Below, piece after piece: positions 1 through 9,409 of a stretch of 64,000 nucleotides of DNA. How positions within the stretch are numbered: the first letter of the stretch is position 1; every line of letters begins with the position of its first letter. The DNA lies in the NCBI GenBank assembly GCA_025463055.1, contig JAOAPV010000114.1, positions 1 to 64,000 on the forward strand, read 5' to 3'. The position numbers and the translations under genes are program-made. The notes under the pieces were generated by a model. The model was not told the DNA's origin. It was given only the letters and a program-made list of their open reading frames with translations, and searched no databases. Source of the stretch: Candidatus Acidiferrum typicum. Lineage in GTDB: Bacteria; Acidobacteriota; Terriglobia; Acidiferrales; UBA7541.

Positions 1-455
1 TCGGCCGCGGGATCGCCGGGCATTTTTCTTTCGACAGCTACGTGGCGCAAGTAGTGGAGGCGTCCGTAGGAAAGGACGGCGCGGTGCGCGTGCATCGAGT
101 GGTGTGCGCCGTAGACTGCGGCACAGTGATCAACCCCGACACCGTAAAGGCGCAAATGGAAGGCGGAATCATTTTTGGGCTTACGGCCGCACTCAAGACG
201 GAGATTACGCTGAAGGGCGGAAAAGTGGAGCAAAGCAATTTCCACGACTACCAAATGGTGCGGATTTTTGAGTCACCGAAAATTGAGGTGTACATCGTTC
301 CGAGCAGCGCGAGTCCCACTGGCGTGGGCGAACCCGGTGTGCCGCCCGTCGCCCCGGCGCTGACCAATGCGATTTTCGCCGTTACCGGGAAACGTATTCG
401 GCGCTTGCCCATTCGCGCGAGCGATTTGGCCGAGAACGCGGGGGCAAAATCATGA
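1..455 (+). CDS. Molybdopterin-binding oxidoreductase large subunit, C-terminal part (isoquinoline 1-oxidoreductase beta-like)
   Basis: The frame is open from the window edge (first whole codon at base 3) and stops at 455, so only about 150 C-terminal residues are present. The text around [20 protein letters not shown] and the late [19 protein letters not shown] motif are typical of the xanthine dehydrogenase/aldehyde oxidase family. They fit best the IorB-type subunits, which bind molybdenum cofactor and oxidise N-heterocycles or aldehydes in the periplasm. The stop overlaps the start of the next gene, a dihaem cytochrome, by 4 bp (ATGA). This suggests an enzyme that passes electrons to a c-type cytochrome. 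The substrate cannot be told from this fragment. Confidence 0.85.
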   Translation, partial: GRGIAGHFSFDSYVAQVVEASVGKDGAVRVHRVVCAVDCGTVINPDTVKAQMEGGIIFGLTAALKTEITLKGGKVEQSNFHDYQMVRIFESPKIEVYIVPSSASPTGVGEPGVPPVAPALTNAIFAVTGKRIRRLPIRASDLAENAGAKS

Positions 456-1048
456 GTGCGCGGGGAAAGCTTCGTTGTAGTTTGGTGATCCTCGGTGGGA
501 GTGTCGCCGTTCTAGCGCTGCTCGCGTGTACGGTTACGGGGCAAACAACTGCCAAGCCGGACGCCGCGGCATCACGCGCGGCGTTCATGCAGGTTTATCG
601 CGTGCTGACCTCTCCGCGCTGCCAGAATTGTCATCCGGTGGGCGATGCTCCTTTGCAAGGGGATGACGGCCACGTGCACTTGCAAAACGTGCAGCGCGGC
701 GCGGATGGTCACGGAGTCACTGCCATGCGCTGCGATACCTGTCACCAAACGGCAAATCTTCCTGGGGCACACATGCCGCCTGGCAATCCCAAATGGGCGC
801 TTACTCCCCCAGAGAACAAGATGGTGTTTGTGGGGCGTTCTCCGGCTGCGCTATGCGGGCAGATCAAGGATCCCAAGCAGAATGGCGGACGCTCGCTGGA
901 GAAGCTGCTTGACCACGTAGCGAATGACGACCTTGTCGGCTGGGGTTGGAACCCCGGCGACGGACGGACCTTGCCGCCGCTTTCCCGGCAGGACACCGTG
1001 GCACAGATGAAGATCTGGATCGCGGGCGGTGCGGTTTGCCCGGAGTAG
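452..1048 (+). CDS. Dihaem c-type cytochrome, probable lipoprotein, partner of the upstream Mo enzyme
   Basis: A 198-residue exported protein. It has an N-terminal hydrophobic segment ending in a lipobox-like LLAC, then two CXXCH haem-binding motifs (CQNCH near residue 58 and CDTCH near residue 96). The start overlaps the upstream molybdopterin subunit by 4 bp, which points to translational coupling. In related loci small cytochromes accept electrons from IorAB-like periplasmic dehydrogenases, and I infer that role here. The C-terminal half has no further haem motif. A Met or His distal ligand cannot be assigned by eye. Confidence 0.8.
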   Translation: MSARGKLRCSLVILGGSVAVLALLACTVTGQTTAKPDAAASRAAFMQVYRVLTSPRCQNCHPVGDAPLQGDDGHVHLQNVQRGADGHGVTAMRCDTCHQTANLPGAHMPPGNPKWALTPPENKMVFVGRSPAALCGQIKDPKQNGGRSLEKLLDHVANDDLVGWGWNPGDGRTLPPLSRQDTVAQMKIWIAGGAVCPE

Positions 1049-1155
1049 GGCCCGGGTGGTATGAATTGACGCTCGCAGTTATCGTTTAGCTATCCCGGAA
1101 AGAACCCAAACTTCTTCTCGAAGGTTTCCCTTCTAAAATAGAGGGAAGCGCGGGT

Positions 1156-2964
1156 ATGTCCTCTTCACGAATAATCGGTATTTTGGTGGGACTGTGGCTG
1201 GCGGTTGTCGGCGTCTATGCACTGGTGTCGATCGCGCTTGCCGGGCACCAGGACACGCTATTGACCTTCGGAAATTTGGTGCAGTGTGTTGTACCGCTGC
1301 TGGCCAACGCCGGGCTGCTGCTCAATGCGGGCACGCCGCACTGGCGCCGCAACATTTTCTGGATGCTGCTGGCCATGGGCTGCACGCTGTGGATGATCGG
1401 GCAGTTCCAGTGGACCTACTATGAGGTCTACCAACATCAGTCCATGCCCGTCATATTTGACGGGGATATTATTTTCTTTCTCAAGGGAATTCCTATCATG
1501 GCCGCGCTTGCGCTGCAGCCGCATCGCAAGCGCGGCGAAGTACAACTGCAGTTTGGGTATTTGAACTTCGTTCTTCTGCTCACCTGGTGGACGTTTCTTT
1601 ACGCCTTCGTCGTTTTCCCGTGGATGTACGCCACGCCGTCCGAGTCGCAATACAACTACAACTTCGACATGGTCAGCAATGTGCAGAATATGGTGATCGT
1701 GATCGGACTCGGTGTGCTCTGGCTGCGGTCCAAAGGCGCGTGGCGCATGGTGTACGCCAACCTCTTCGGCAGCGCGGCGATGTACATGCTTTCTTCGCTG
1801 ACCATTAATGTGGCGATCAGCATGAAGAAGTATTCGACGGGAGGTCTTTACGATCTGCCGCTGATTTCATCGTTCTTGTGGTTTGGGGTGGCGGGCGTGA
1901 TTGCGTACTTGAAACGCGGAGAATTGGATAGCCCGCACGACAGCGGCACTGACGGAGATGACCGGGCGCGCGAAGGTAGATGGTCGGCCTGGATGGCGAT
2001 GGCGGCGGTCATATCTTTGCCGGTGTTCGCGATTTTCACGCTGCGCTTCGAGCACGACGCTCCAGAGGTGCGGGATTTTCGTTTAATGACTACGCTAATT
2101 GCCTCTGTGCCGATCGCCTTCCTGGTGTTCCTGCGAACGAACAGGGCGGACGCCGATCGCGCGCGGCTGCTGGCAAAATCTGAACAGTCCATTGAAAATT
2201 TGCAGCGGCTGCAAGCGCAGATGGTACAGACGGAAAAATTGGTGTCCCTGGGCCAACTGGCCGCGGGCGCGGCACACGAAATAAACAATCCGCTGGCGGC
2301 GATTCTGGGTTACTCGGATTTGCTGGCGGATGATGCGACGTTGCCGGAAAAGGCTCGCGTTACTGCGGGCAAAATTCGTGATCAGGCGCGCCGCACCAAG
2401 ACATTAGTGGCGAATTTGCTGAGATTCGCGCGCCAGGTGCCCCCGGAGCGCACGTTGCTGGACATCAACACGGTGGTCACCAATGCGGTGCAACTGCGGG
2501 CGCTGGATTTGCGGACATCAAAGTCGCGTATCGAGCTGCAATTGGAATCCGTGCTGCCCGGTGTGCGCGGAGACGGCAATCAGTTGCTGCAGGTATTTTT
2601 CAACATTGTCAGCAATGCGATCGATGCAATGGAAGCAAGCGATGGTGGAGTGCTGACCATCAAGACAATCCGCGATCGCGGAAATGTGGTGATCCTTTTC
2701 TCGGACACGGGACCGGGGATCAAGGATCCGCAGCGCGTGTTCGACCCCTTTTACACTACGAAACCAGTGGGCAAAGGCACCGGATTGGGCTTAAGCATCT
2801 GCTTCGGCATCCTGCAGGAGCACGCTGGAAAAATTCTGTGCTACAACTCGCAACAAGGCGGCGCGGTTTTCCGCGTAGAGTTGCCGGCTGTGCTCGCGGC
2901 GTTCCCGGCGAAAGAACCGCAACTGGCCGGCATTGCGTCGGCTCCGCAAAAGACTCCTGTTTGA
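1156..2964 (+). CDS. Membrane-bound sensor histidine kinase
   Basis: A 602-residue protein with a large hydrophobic N-terminal half of roughly seven to nine membrane segments (residues about 5-330), then a cytoplasmic kinase module. The H-box reads AAHEINNPLAAILGYSDLL, with the phospho-accepting His at residue 374. N-box (NIVSNAIDAM), G1 (DTGPGI) and G2 (GKGTGLGLS) motifs follow, so HisKA and HATPase_c domains are complete. No PAS or HAMP domain is evident. A purine-rich AGAGGGA lies about 9 bp before the ATG. No response regulator is adjacent, so it is an orphan kinase. Its signal is unknown. The polytopic sensor resembles ligand- or membrane-sensing modules. Confidence 0.9.
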   Translation: MSSSRIIGILVGLWLAVVGVYALVSIALAGHQDTLLTFGNLVQCVVPLLANAGLLLNAGTPHWRRNIFWMLLAMGCTLWMIGQFQWTYYEVYQHQSMPVIFDGDIIFFLKGIPIMAALALQPHRKRGEVQLQFGYLNFVLLLTWWTFLYAFVVFPWMYATPSESQYNYNFDMVSNVQNMVIVIGLGVLWLRSKGAWRMVYANLFGSAAMYMLSSLTINVAISMKKYSTGGLYDLPLISSFLWFGVAGVIAYLKRGELDSPHDSGTDGDDRAREGRWSAWMAMAAVISLPVFAIFTLRFEHDAPEVRDFRLMTTLIASVPIAFLVFLRTNRADADRARLLAKSEQSIENLQRLQAQMVQTEKLVSLGQLAAGAAHEINNPLAAILGYSDLLADDATLPEKARVTAGKIRDQARRTKTLVANLLRFARQVPPERTLLDINTVVTNAVQLRALDLRTSKSRIELQLESVLPGVRGDGNQLLQVFFNIVSNAIDAMEASDGGVLTIKTIRDRGNVVILFSDTGPGIKDPQRVFDPFYTTKPVGKGTGLGLSICFGILQEHAGKILCYNSQQGGAVFRVELPAVLAAFPAKEPQLAGIASAPQKTPV

Positions 2965-3071
2965 AAAGCATCGCTTAACCTTGCGTTCGCGCTTTGTATG
3001 TCCCGCCTGAGCCCGGGGTGCGTTCGTGCTAGAGTTTTTGCTGCGGATTAAATCAGCCCTGGGGAAATGCG

Positions 3072-3860
3072 ATGACCGACTTGGCCATTGTGACGGAGAA
3101 GCTTACGCGACGCTTTGGCGCACTGACAGCGGTGGACAATGTCGATCTGCGCGTAACGGCAGGGCAATTCTTCGGTTTTCTGGGGCCTAACGGCGCGGGA
3201 AAATCCACGACCATCAAGATGCTGACCGGACTTCTGGCGCCGACTTCCGGACGCATGCAATTACTGGGGATGGATTTTTCGTCGCATACGCTTGCGGTAA
3301 AGCGGCAGATTGGCGTCGTGCCGGAGGGCATGGGGCTCTTCGAACGCTTGACGGGTGCGGAATATCTGAATTTCGTGGGCAGAATGTATGGACTCGACCA
3401 CGCCACCACACTGCAGCGCACGGAGGAGTTGCTGGAATTCATGCAGCTTGCCGACCGCCCGAAGTCGATGATTGCGGATTATTCGCATGGCATGCAGAAG
3501 AAGCTGGCGCTGGCCGCCGCGGTGATTCACGGACCGCGTATTCTGTTTTTAGACGAGCCGTTCGAGGGTGTGGATGCATTGGCTGCCGGCGCACTGAAGG
3601 CGCTGCTTGGGCGCATGACTGCGCGCGGGGCGACGATCTTTCTTACCTCGCACGTGCTGGAGATCGTCGAGCGCTTGTGCAGCCATGTGGGAATCATTCA
3701 CCAGGGCCGCTTGGTCGCGCAGGGCTCGATACAGGAATTGCGCGCGGGTATCGCCGGCGAAGAAGGCACCAAGACGACACTGGAGCAGATTTTCCTGTCG
3801 ATTGTGGGGCAGAACGGCGCGGAGCGGTCTCAGATAGAGGAGCTTTCGTGGCTGACGTAG
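3072..3860 (+). CDS. ABC transporter ATP-binding protein (ABC-2 exporter type)
   Basis: A 262-residue nucleotide-binding subunit. The Walker A motif is GPNGAGKST, a YSHGMQKK stretch sits at the signature position, and Walker B is ILFLDEPFEGVD. The signature differs from the usual LSGGQ, as is common in exporters of the ABC-2 class. The gene end overlaps the start of the permease gene by 13 bp, so the two form a transporter. The exported substrate is not evident from the sequence. Confidence 0.9.
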   Translation: MTDLAIVTEKLTRRFGALTAVDNVDLRVTAGQFFGFLGPNGAGKSTTIKMLTGLLAPTSGRMQLLGMDFSSHTLAVKRQIGVVPEGMGLFERLTGAEYLNFVGRMYGLDHATTLQRTEELLEFMQLADRPKSMIADYSHGMQKKLALAAAVIHGPRILFLDEPFEGVDALAAGALKALLGRMTARGATIFLTSHVLEIVERLCSHVGIIHQGRLVAQGSIQELRAGIAGEEGTKTTLEQIFLSIVGQNGAERSQIEELSWLT

Positions 3861-5494
3861 CGCAGCCAGTTGGAATCCTCAAGCAGATTGGCCTGATTGC
3901 CGGTTTGCGCTGGCGAATGCTGCACAATAATTTGCGGCGGAAGCAAAATCGGCTCGATCTGCTGGGTCTGATTATTGGGGGCGTGCTGGCCGGCGCTCTC
4001 GTGCTTGGGGTGTGCTTTGTATTGTTTGAAGGCGCCCGCGGTTTTGTATACAGCGGGAATACTACGTGGCTCAGTTTAATTTTTTGGGCGATTTTCGCTT
4101 GGTGGCAGCTTTCTCCCATTGTGGTAGCGGGGTTCGGAGTCTCCTTCGACTTCCGCAAGCTGTTGCGCTTCCCAATGAGCTTTGGAACATTCTACATAAT
4201 CGCGCTGGCTTACGGTTTGGCGGATTTCAGCGGCTTGGCAGCGGTTTGCTGGTTAGTTTCGGTTGTGATTGGCGCCATCTCGGCGCAAATAAGTTTGCTG
4301 TTTCCAATGGTAGCCGTGGGATTGCTGTTTGTGCTCTTCAATGTGACTTTGGAACGTCTCCTTGGGTCGTGGTTGGAACGCTGGCTGGCGCAGCGCCGCT
4401 CTCGAGAGCTCTTTTTTGCCGGCTTCATTTTGCTGATGCTAGGGCTGCAATTGCTGGGGCCATTGATGAATCGATTCGGAAATTCCGTCGGGCCTTGGCT
4501 GATGCGTGCTCTTCCGTATTTTGCGTATTTTCCAGCGTCGCTAGCGGGCAAGAGTGTGGGCGCAGCATCGGCCGGAAACTACCGCGAATTCATGCTCGCG
4601 GCCGGAGGCATTGCGTGTTACGCGTTATTTTTCGGCAGCCTGCTTTGGTTGCGTTTTGCGGCCCAGTATCGCGGAGAAGAGCTGAGCGAAAGCCAGGCGC
4701 CCGAGAAGACCGTTCGCAAGACTGTGAGGCGAGAAACGGCCGAGGGCACGCTGGGCTTGATGTCGCCACAAATCGCCGCCGTGATTCGTAAGGAATTCCG
4801 TTATCTGCTGCGCAACGGCTTTGCAGCCATGGTGCTGCTCATCCCTCCCATCCTGGTTTTTGCACTGATCTCGCAGTCCTCTCTATTGCAATTTATGGGG
4901 TCGAAAGGTCTCTCGCCAGAATTGTTCTTTCCGAGCTTCGTCGCTTACATCGTGTTGATTCTGATGGCTCCGGCCTATAACAGTTTCGCCTACGAAAATA
5001 CCGGCGTGCAGACGTACTTCACCGCGCCATTGCAATTTCGCGACGTTTTTCTGGGGAAGAATTTTGTGCAAGTGTGCCTCATCGTGACGGAGCTTACGCT
5101 GTGCATCGCCGCATTTTGCTACCGGGTGGGGGCGCCGTCAGCGCCGATCTTCCTCGCCACTCTGGCGGCCATCGTTTTTACCGTGGTAGGACAGTTGTCG
5201 ATCGCCAATTGGTCGTCCTTGAGTTTTCCGCGCAAGTTGGCGTTTGGCCAGGTGCACGGGCAGCGGCAATCCAGAATGGCAGTGCTAATTGCCTTCGCCG
5301 CGCAGATTTTGCTTTTCGGCATCAGCTCGCTCGTGTTGGGGCTGGGGCGATGGACTGGTGATCGCTGGCTGCCCGCCAAAGTATTCGCCCTGCTCGCGGC
5401 GGCGGCCGTGGGCGGATATGTTGCGGCGCTTGACGCGCTGACTTCCTATGCCGAGAAGAAGAAAGAAACGCTCATCGAGGCGCTTTGCAGGTAA
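3848..5494 (+). CDS. ABC-2 type exporter permease
   Basis: A 548-residue polytopic protein with about ten or more hydrophobic segments and a charged loop in the middle (around EKTVRKTVRRETAEG). I place the start at the GTG at 3848, inside the end of the ATPase gene. A GAGGAG ribosome site sits just before it, and the resulting N-terminus (MADVAQPVGILKQIGL) is amphipathic, as in related permeases. A longer open frame runs upstream but would lie over the ATPase gene. It forms the membrane part of the transporter with the preceding ATPase. The next gene is convergent. Confidence 0.85.
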   Translation: MADVAQPVGILKQIGLIAGLRWRMLHNNLRRKQNRLDLLGLIIGGVLAGALVLGVCFVLFEGARGFVYSGNTTWLSLIFWAIFAWWQLSPIVVAGFGVSFDFRKLLRFPMSFGTFYIIALAYGLADFSGLAAVCWLVSVVIGAISAQISLLFPMVAVGLLFVLFNVTLERLLGSWLERWLAQRRSRELFFAGFILLMLGLQLLGPLMNRFGNSVGPWLMRALPYFAYFPASLAGKSVGAASAGNYREFMLAAGGIACYALFFGSLLWLRFAAQYRGEELSESQAPEKTVRKTVRRETAEGTLGLMSPQIAAVIRKEFRYLLRNGFAAMVLLIPPILVFALISQSSLLQFMGSKGLSPELFFPSFVAYIVLILMAPAYNSFAYENTGVQTYFTAPLQFRDVFLGKNFVQVCLIVTELTLCIAAFCYRVGAPSAPIFLATLAAIVFTVVGQLSIANWSSLSFPRKLAFGQVHGQRQSRMAVLIAFAAQILLFGISSLVLGLGRWTGDRWLPAKVFALLAAAAVGGYVAALDALTSYAEKKKETLIEALCR

Positions 5495-5513
5495 ATTACA
5501 AGGAATCGTACTT

Positions 5514-6608
5514 CTACCGAGTCTTGAGCAACTCCTCCACATAGGAGGCGGCAATCGCTTGCCACGAAAAATATTGGCTCTGAGCAAGCCGGCTACTCTC
5601 TGCCAGCGATGCGCGGTACTGCGGATCGGTCAGGACCCGCAGCAGAGCTTCGCCGAATTCACCGGGCCTTTCACCAGAAACCAGCGCTACGCCCGCTTTT
5701 TCGATTGGGCCCAGGGTTTCTGCCCCTCTCTCAGCAATGACCGGCAAACCACAAGCGATGCCGGCAATCGCGCTGCCCCGGCGTGTGGAAATTTGGCCGC
5801 GGACGAAAAGCAATACATCTGCTGAAGATAGCTCTGCAGCAACCTCGGCCGCCGCGAGCACCCCTTTTACATGGACGTCGACGGGAAGACCGCGCAAACC
5901 CTCGCGCAGTTTCGATTCACAGTCGTCGGCATGGCGCCCGAACGCGTGTAACTCCAGCTTGCCAATTTTTGAGGCGACGAAACCGACGGCCTCAACGATG
6001 CGCGCAGCTTCGTTGCGCCCGGTTTCTCCGCCGGTGATTCCGAATACCGCAACGCGCAACACGTCACGCGGGCTCTCAGAAGGTTTCTCTGTTGTGAGTG
6101 CAGCAAGCGGCAAATTTGCACCGACAGGAATAAACGCAGCATTGCCGGTCGAGCGACGGAGCCAGCGGATAGCGCTGAGCGGAAGCGTGAAGATCGCGAG
6201 ATCCGAGCGGCGCAGCGACTGCCGCATAACATTTAGCTGGACGGCACGCCGCAGCTTGTCTACTGGCCGGTTGCCTGCGTATGGCGTGGCATCGTGGTAT
6301 ACGACAACAACACGCACCCCCGCGCGATGCAGCACCTTGATAACGGAGAGGAATCGCAAGGGAAAGCCCCGAGCGGACCAAGCGAGCGCGGTGTACTGGA
6401 CGCAAACCGATTGGCCACGCCAATTCACAGCCTGCTGCGCGAGTTCATGCAGTGCGGCGGCCCAGCCGCGCTCCGCCCATGGTACTCTGACAAGCGACAT
6501 CTCAAATCCGCGCTCGCCTAGAGCCGTCGCCAAGTACCGACAATATTCCTCGACAGCATCGGTCGGTTCATCACGCCGCCCGAGCAGCGCGATGATTCGC
6601 CGCGTCAT
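5514..6608 (-). CDS. Glycosyltransferase, GT4-like (GT-B fold)
   Basis: A 364-residue protein starting MTRRIIALLGRRDEPTDAV. The C-terminal half has the GT-B nucleotide-sugar region, with RRGSAIAGIACGLPVIA followed by a conserved glutamate-containing stretch, as in family 4 retaining glycosyltransferases. The ATG at 6608 overlaps the stop of the upstream methyltransferase gene by 4 bp (ATGA), which decides this start over a longer frame. It is the last gene of the glycan cluster on this strand. It probably adds a sugar to a surface polysaccharide from the cytoplasmic side. Donor and acceptor are unknown. Confidence 0.8.
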   Translation of the reverse strand: MTRRIIALLGRRDEPTDAVEEYCRYLATALGERGFEMSLVRVPWAERGWAAALHELAQQAVNWRGQSVCVQYTALAWSARGFPLRFLSVIKVLHRAGVRVVVVYHDATPYAGNRPVDKLRRAVQLNVMRQSLRRSDLAIFTLPLSAIRWLRRSTGNAAFIPVGANLPLAALTTEKPSESPRDVLRVAVFGITGGETGRNEAARIVEAVGFVASKIGKLELHAFGRHADDCESKLREGLRGLPVDVHVKGVLAAAEVAAELSSADVLLFVRGQISTRRGSAIAGIACGLPVIAERGAETLGPIEKAGVALVSGERPGEFGEALLRVLTDPQYRASLAESSRLAQSQYFSWQAIAASYVEELLKTR

Positions 6609-7404
6609 CGCGGAAGAGCCAGCAATTGCCGTGCGCTGGTCTGTTCGCAGCCGTAGCCGCACCGATTCAGGTCGCTTAGCAAAGCTTGACGGTTCGCTTC
6701 ACCGTGAATCTCGCAAACGATTACCGGACGCTTTTCCGCCAGTAGCTTCTGAGCGCCGCGGAAAACCTCTACCTCCGCACCTTCCACATCGCACTTGATG
6801 AAGTCCGGCGCCGGCGCAGTCTGCACGAAATCGTCTAGGGTAATAGCCTCAATCTCGATAGTGTTCGGTGCCGCGGCAGTGGCAACGTGGCCGAGACCCG
6901 ATCTGGCGAAGTTGCCGCGTCCACGCGTTCAAAAAAAACTGTGGACGCTTCGGACCACACCGCTTTCTCAACGATCTTCGCATAGCGAAAGCCATTGCGA
7001 TCGACATTCTCCCGCAGACGCGCGGCGATTTCCGGGTCAGCCTCGAATGCGACAACGCAACCGCGCTCTCCCACCATTCGCGCCGCGAGTAATGAGAAAA
7101 AACCGACATTCGCGCCAAGGTCGTAGAACGTCATGCCGGGGCGCAAGTGGCGACGCAGGGCATCTTGCACCTCAGGCTCGCCCGCGCCTCGCAATGTATC
7201 CAGACCTGTGCGCGGATTAAGACGCATCCAGATGCCTGCCGCGGGCCCGCTTTCAATTTGCGTCCAAGTGCGTGTATCGCGAGGAACGATTCGCTCGCCA
7301 ATCCGACTCAACCAATTCCCGAGCACCGGCAGTTGCCGCAACGACCTCAGTGGCGAAACATATCGCATCAACGCTCCCGTCAGACGGTCGCTCGAAAAGG
7401 ACAT
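6605..7404 (-). pseudogene. FkbM family methyltransferase, interrupted by a single-base frameshift
   Basis: The first part (from ATG 7404) carries the SAM-binding motif DLGANVGFFSLLAARMVG and runs to about 6898. There the frame is lost and hits a stop within about 20 codons. The FkbM C-terminus continues one frame over, with GHVATAAAP, LDDFV, DFIKCDVEGAEVEVF and a final LLALPR. Adding one G to the GGG run at 6897-6899 (minus-strand sense) restores an uninterrupted 266-residue protein with the family's usual SPDRGLGHV join. The family O-methylates sugars. Start and stop overlap both neighbours (1 bp and 4 bp), so the locus is otherwise intact. Either a sequencing error or a recent mutation is possible. 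Confidence 0.8.
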
Positions 7405-9080
7405 TACTTCTCCACCACAAAGCTGCCGATCACTAGCGCGTCCATCCCGGAGCTGAAAAATGTGCGGACAGCATCGGTCGGAGTGTGCACGATGGCTTCG
7501 CCGCGTAAATTAAAGGAAGTGTTCATGACAACCGGCACACCCGTTCGCTTCTCAAATCCATCGATGAGGCGCCAATAGAGCGGATTAATCTCCTTCTCCA
7601 CCGTTTGCGGACGCGCGCTACCGTCCACGTGCGTCACCGCTGGTATTACGCTGCGCTTTTCTGGCCGCACCTGCGCGGTCAAAATCATGAACGGTGAATC
7701 CGTTGCGCTCTCGAGGTATTCGCTGGCAGCTTCTTTTTTCAGCGAAGGCGCAAACGGCCGCCACCACTCCCGAAATTTCACAGCGTTGTTCACCTTCGCA
7801 GTCATTTCGGGGTCCCGCGGGTCAGCCAAAATCGAGCGGCTTCCCAATGCCCGTGGACCAAATTCCATTCGCCCCTGAAACCATCCCAGAATTTTGCCGT
7901 TAGATAGAAGCTCGGCAGCGGCGTCGGCGGGATCACTCACCCGCAAATAGCGCAGCTTGTAGGTTCGCAGCGCCGTTTCAATGGCAACGTCGTCGAACGC
8001 AGGGCCAAGATAGGCATGGCGCATGGTCTTGTTCGGCAGCCGCCCGCCCTGGTCCAGATACGGCGCCAACGCGGCTCCCAGCGCGACTCCATCGTCGGAC
8101 GCGGCAGGCTGAATAAAAATATTGTCCACGAGTCCTAAAGCAGCGATCTTACCGTTGGCTTTCGAATTTAGCGCAACTCCGCCCGCCAAACACAAATTCC
8201 GGCAGCCTGTTTTCTCTACCGCCATGCGCGCGATACTCAACACCGCGAGTTCGCAAGCGTCCTGAACCGCGTAGGCAACATTCTTGTGGCGTTCGTCGAT
8301 TTCACTTTCTGGTACCCGGGCCGGTCCCAAAAGTGGAGTCATTCCAGAAAATGAACCGTTACCATTACCGAACAGACGCTTGTGATTCACGCGGTACGGC
8401 GCTGCCTCCGGATCAATGAACGCGTCCAGCTTCACGCCCGGCGCCCCATACGGCGCCAAGCCCATTACTTTCCATTCGTCGCTATTTCGCTGAAATCCCA
8501 AATACTCCGTGAATTCACTGTAGAAGAAACCCAGTGAATCAGGAAACGGAATGGTCAAAACGTGTTCCAATCGGCCTTTACTGCCGCGCCAAATCGATGT
8601 CGCTTCCCACGCGCCGCGGCCATCCATCACCACTACGGCGGAATCCTCGAACCCCGAATACGCATAGGCGCTGATCGCGTGCGCCAGATGATGATCCACA
8701 AACCTCATCCGCACCTTGGCGCCTCCAAATAGTTCCCTGAATCGCTTGGCGCCACTTTCCTGGTGCCACATGCTAAGAAAATAAGCAGTAGTGGTCACAA
8801 CGTTCACAAAGGTGAGCGGGAGCCCTCCAGTCGCGAGGCATTTCAGGTCATGCCGAAATCCAGGCCCCGCCGTTGTCCACCCAAAGCACACTTCGTCAAC
8901 CTGGTCGGCGCGAACGTTCGCAAACTCAAGGCACGCCTGAATCGCCATGCGTGGAAAGCCGGCATCGTGCTTGATCCGGCTGAGTCTTTCCTCCGCAACG
9001 GCGAACAGAACTTCGCCATCACGGACGACGCATGCCGACGAATCATGTATCTTGTTGTATTTGATACCTAGCGTAATCAT
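7404..9080 (-). CDS. Carbamoyltransferase, NodU/CmcH family
   Basis: A 558-residue protein with both family domains. The N-terminal Kae1-like domain (GIKYNKIHDSSACVV start; metal-site motif DHHLAHAISAYAYSGF) makes carbamoyl-adenylate from carbamoyl phosphate and ATP. The C-terminal domain has the EFGPRALGSRSILADPRD signature. It transfers a carbamoyl group to a hydroxyl of a sugar or secondary metabolite. Position among glycosyltransferases suggests decoration of a cell-surface glycan (inference). The stop shares one base with the ATG of the downstream methyltransferase. Length is normal for the family. Confidence 0.92.
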   Translation of the reverse strand: MITLGIKYNKIHDSSACVVRDGEVLFAVAEERLSRIKHDAGFPRMAIQACLEFANVRADQVDEVCFGWTTAGPGFRHDLKCLATGGLPLTFVNVVTTTAYFLSMWHQESGAKRFRELFGGAKVRMRFVDHHLAHAISAYAYSGFEDSAVVVMDGRGAWEATSIWRGSKGRLEHVLTIPFPDSLGFFYSEFTEYLGFQRNSDEWKVMGLAPYGAPGVKLDAFIDPEAAPYRVNHKRLFGNGNGSFSGMTPLLGPARVPESEIDERHKNVAYAVQDACELAVLSIARMAVEKTGCRNLCLAGGVALNSKANGKIAALGLVDNIFIQPAASDDGVALGAALAPYLDQGGRLPNKTMRHAYLGPAFDDVAIETALRTYKLRYLRVSDPADAAAELLSNGKILGWFQGRMEFGPRALGSRSILADPRDPEMTAKVNNAVKFREWWRPFAPSLKKEAASEYLESATDSPFMILTAQVRPEKRSVIPAVTHVDGSARPQTVEKEINPLYWRLIDGFEKRTGVPVVMNTSFNLRGEAIVHTPTDAVRTFFSSGMDALVIGSFVVEK

Positions 9081-9409
9081 TTGGACTTCAGTTCATCTCC
9101 GGCCAGCAATAGCATCCTCCCCCTCGACCCAGCATAACTTCATCCTCGAGCTTTGCTTCCCTGGGGGAAGTCACAGCAATTCGGCGCTTCTCAGAGGAAT
9201 ATTCACCAAATGCTCTGTCAATGCCTACGATACAGCCTGCCTGAAAGGGGAAGGTGTGTAAACGACGACGCTAAGATGCCTCGAACACGGTCTCGTAACA
9301 CCAATAATTCGGCCTAACCTTAATTCCTGACTGAACCTCTCTTATGTGTCGAAATCGGCGGATGCCGCGCAATCAAGCACCGTTTCACGCATTTCTACGG
9401 CACTGCCTT
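9081..9409. other. Non-coding gap in the glycan cluster
   Basis: About 330 bases between the carbamoyltransferase start and the stop of the upstream GT2 gene. I see no convincing gene on either strand, no tRNA and no clear hairpin terminator. It probably holds a promoter for the carbamoyltransferase group, but I could not pick -35 and -10 boxes with confidence. Confidence 0.5.

Noticed and set aside
5737-6798. Long open frame on the plus strand opposite the GT4 and FkbM genes
   Set aside because: It has arginine/serine/proline-rich text with no domain. It is the shadow of high-GC genes on the other strand.
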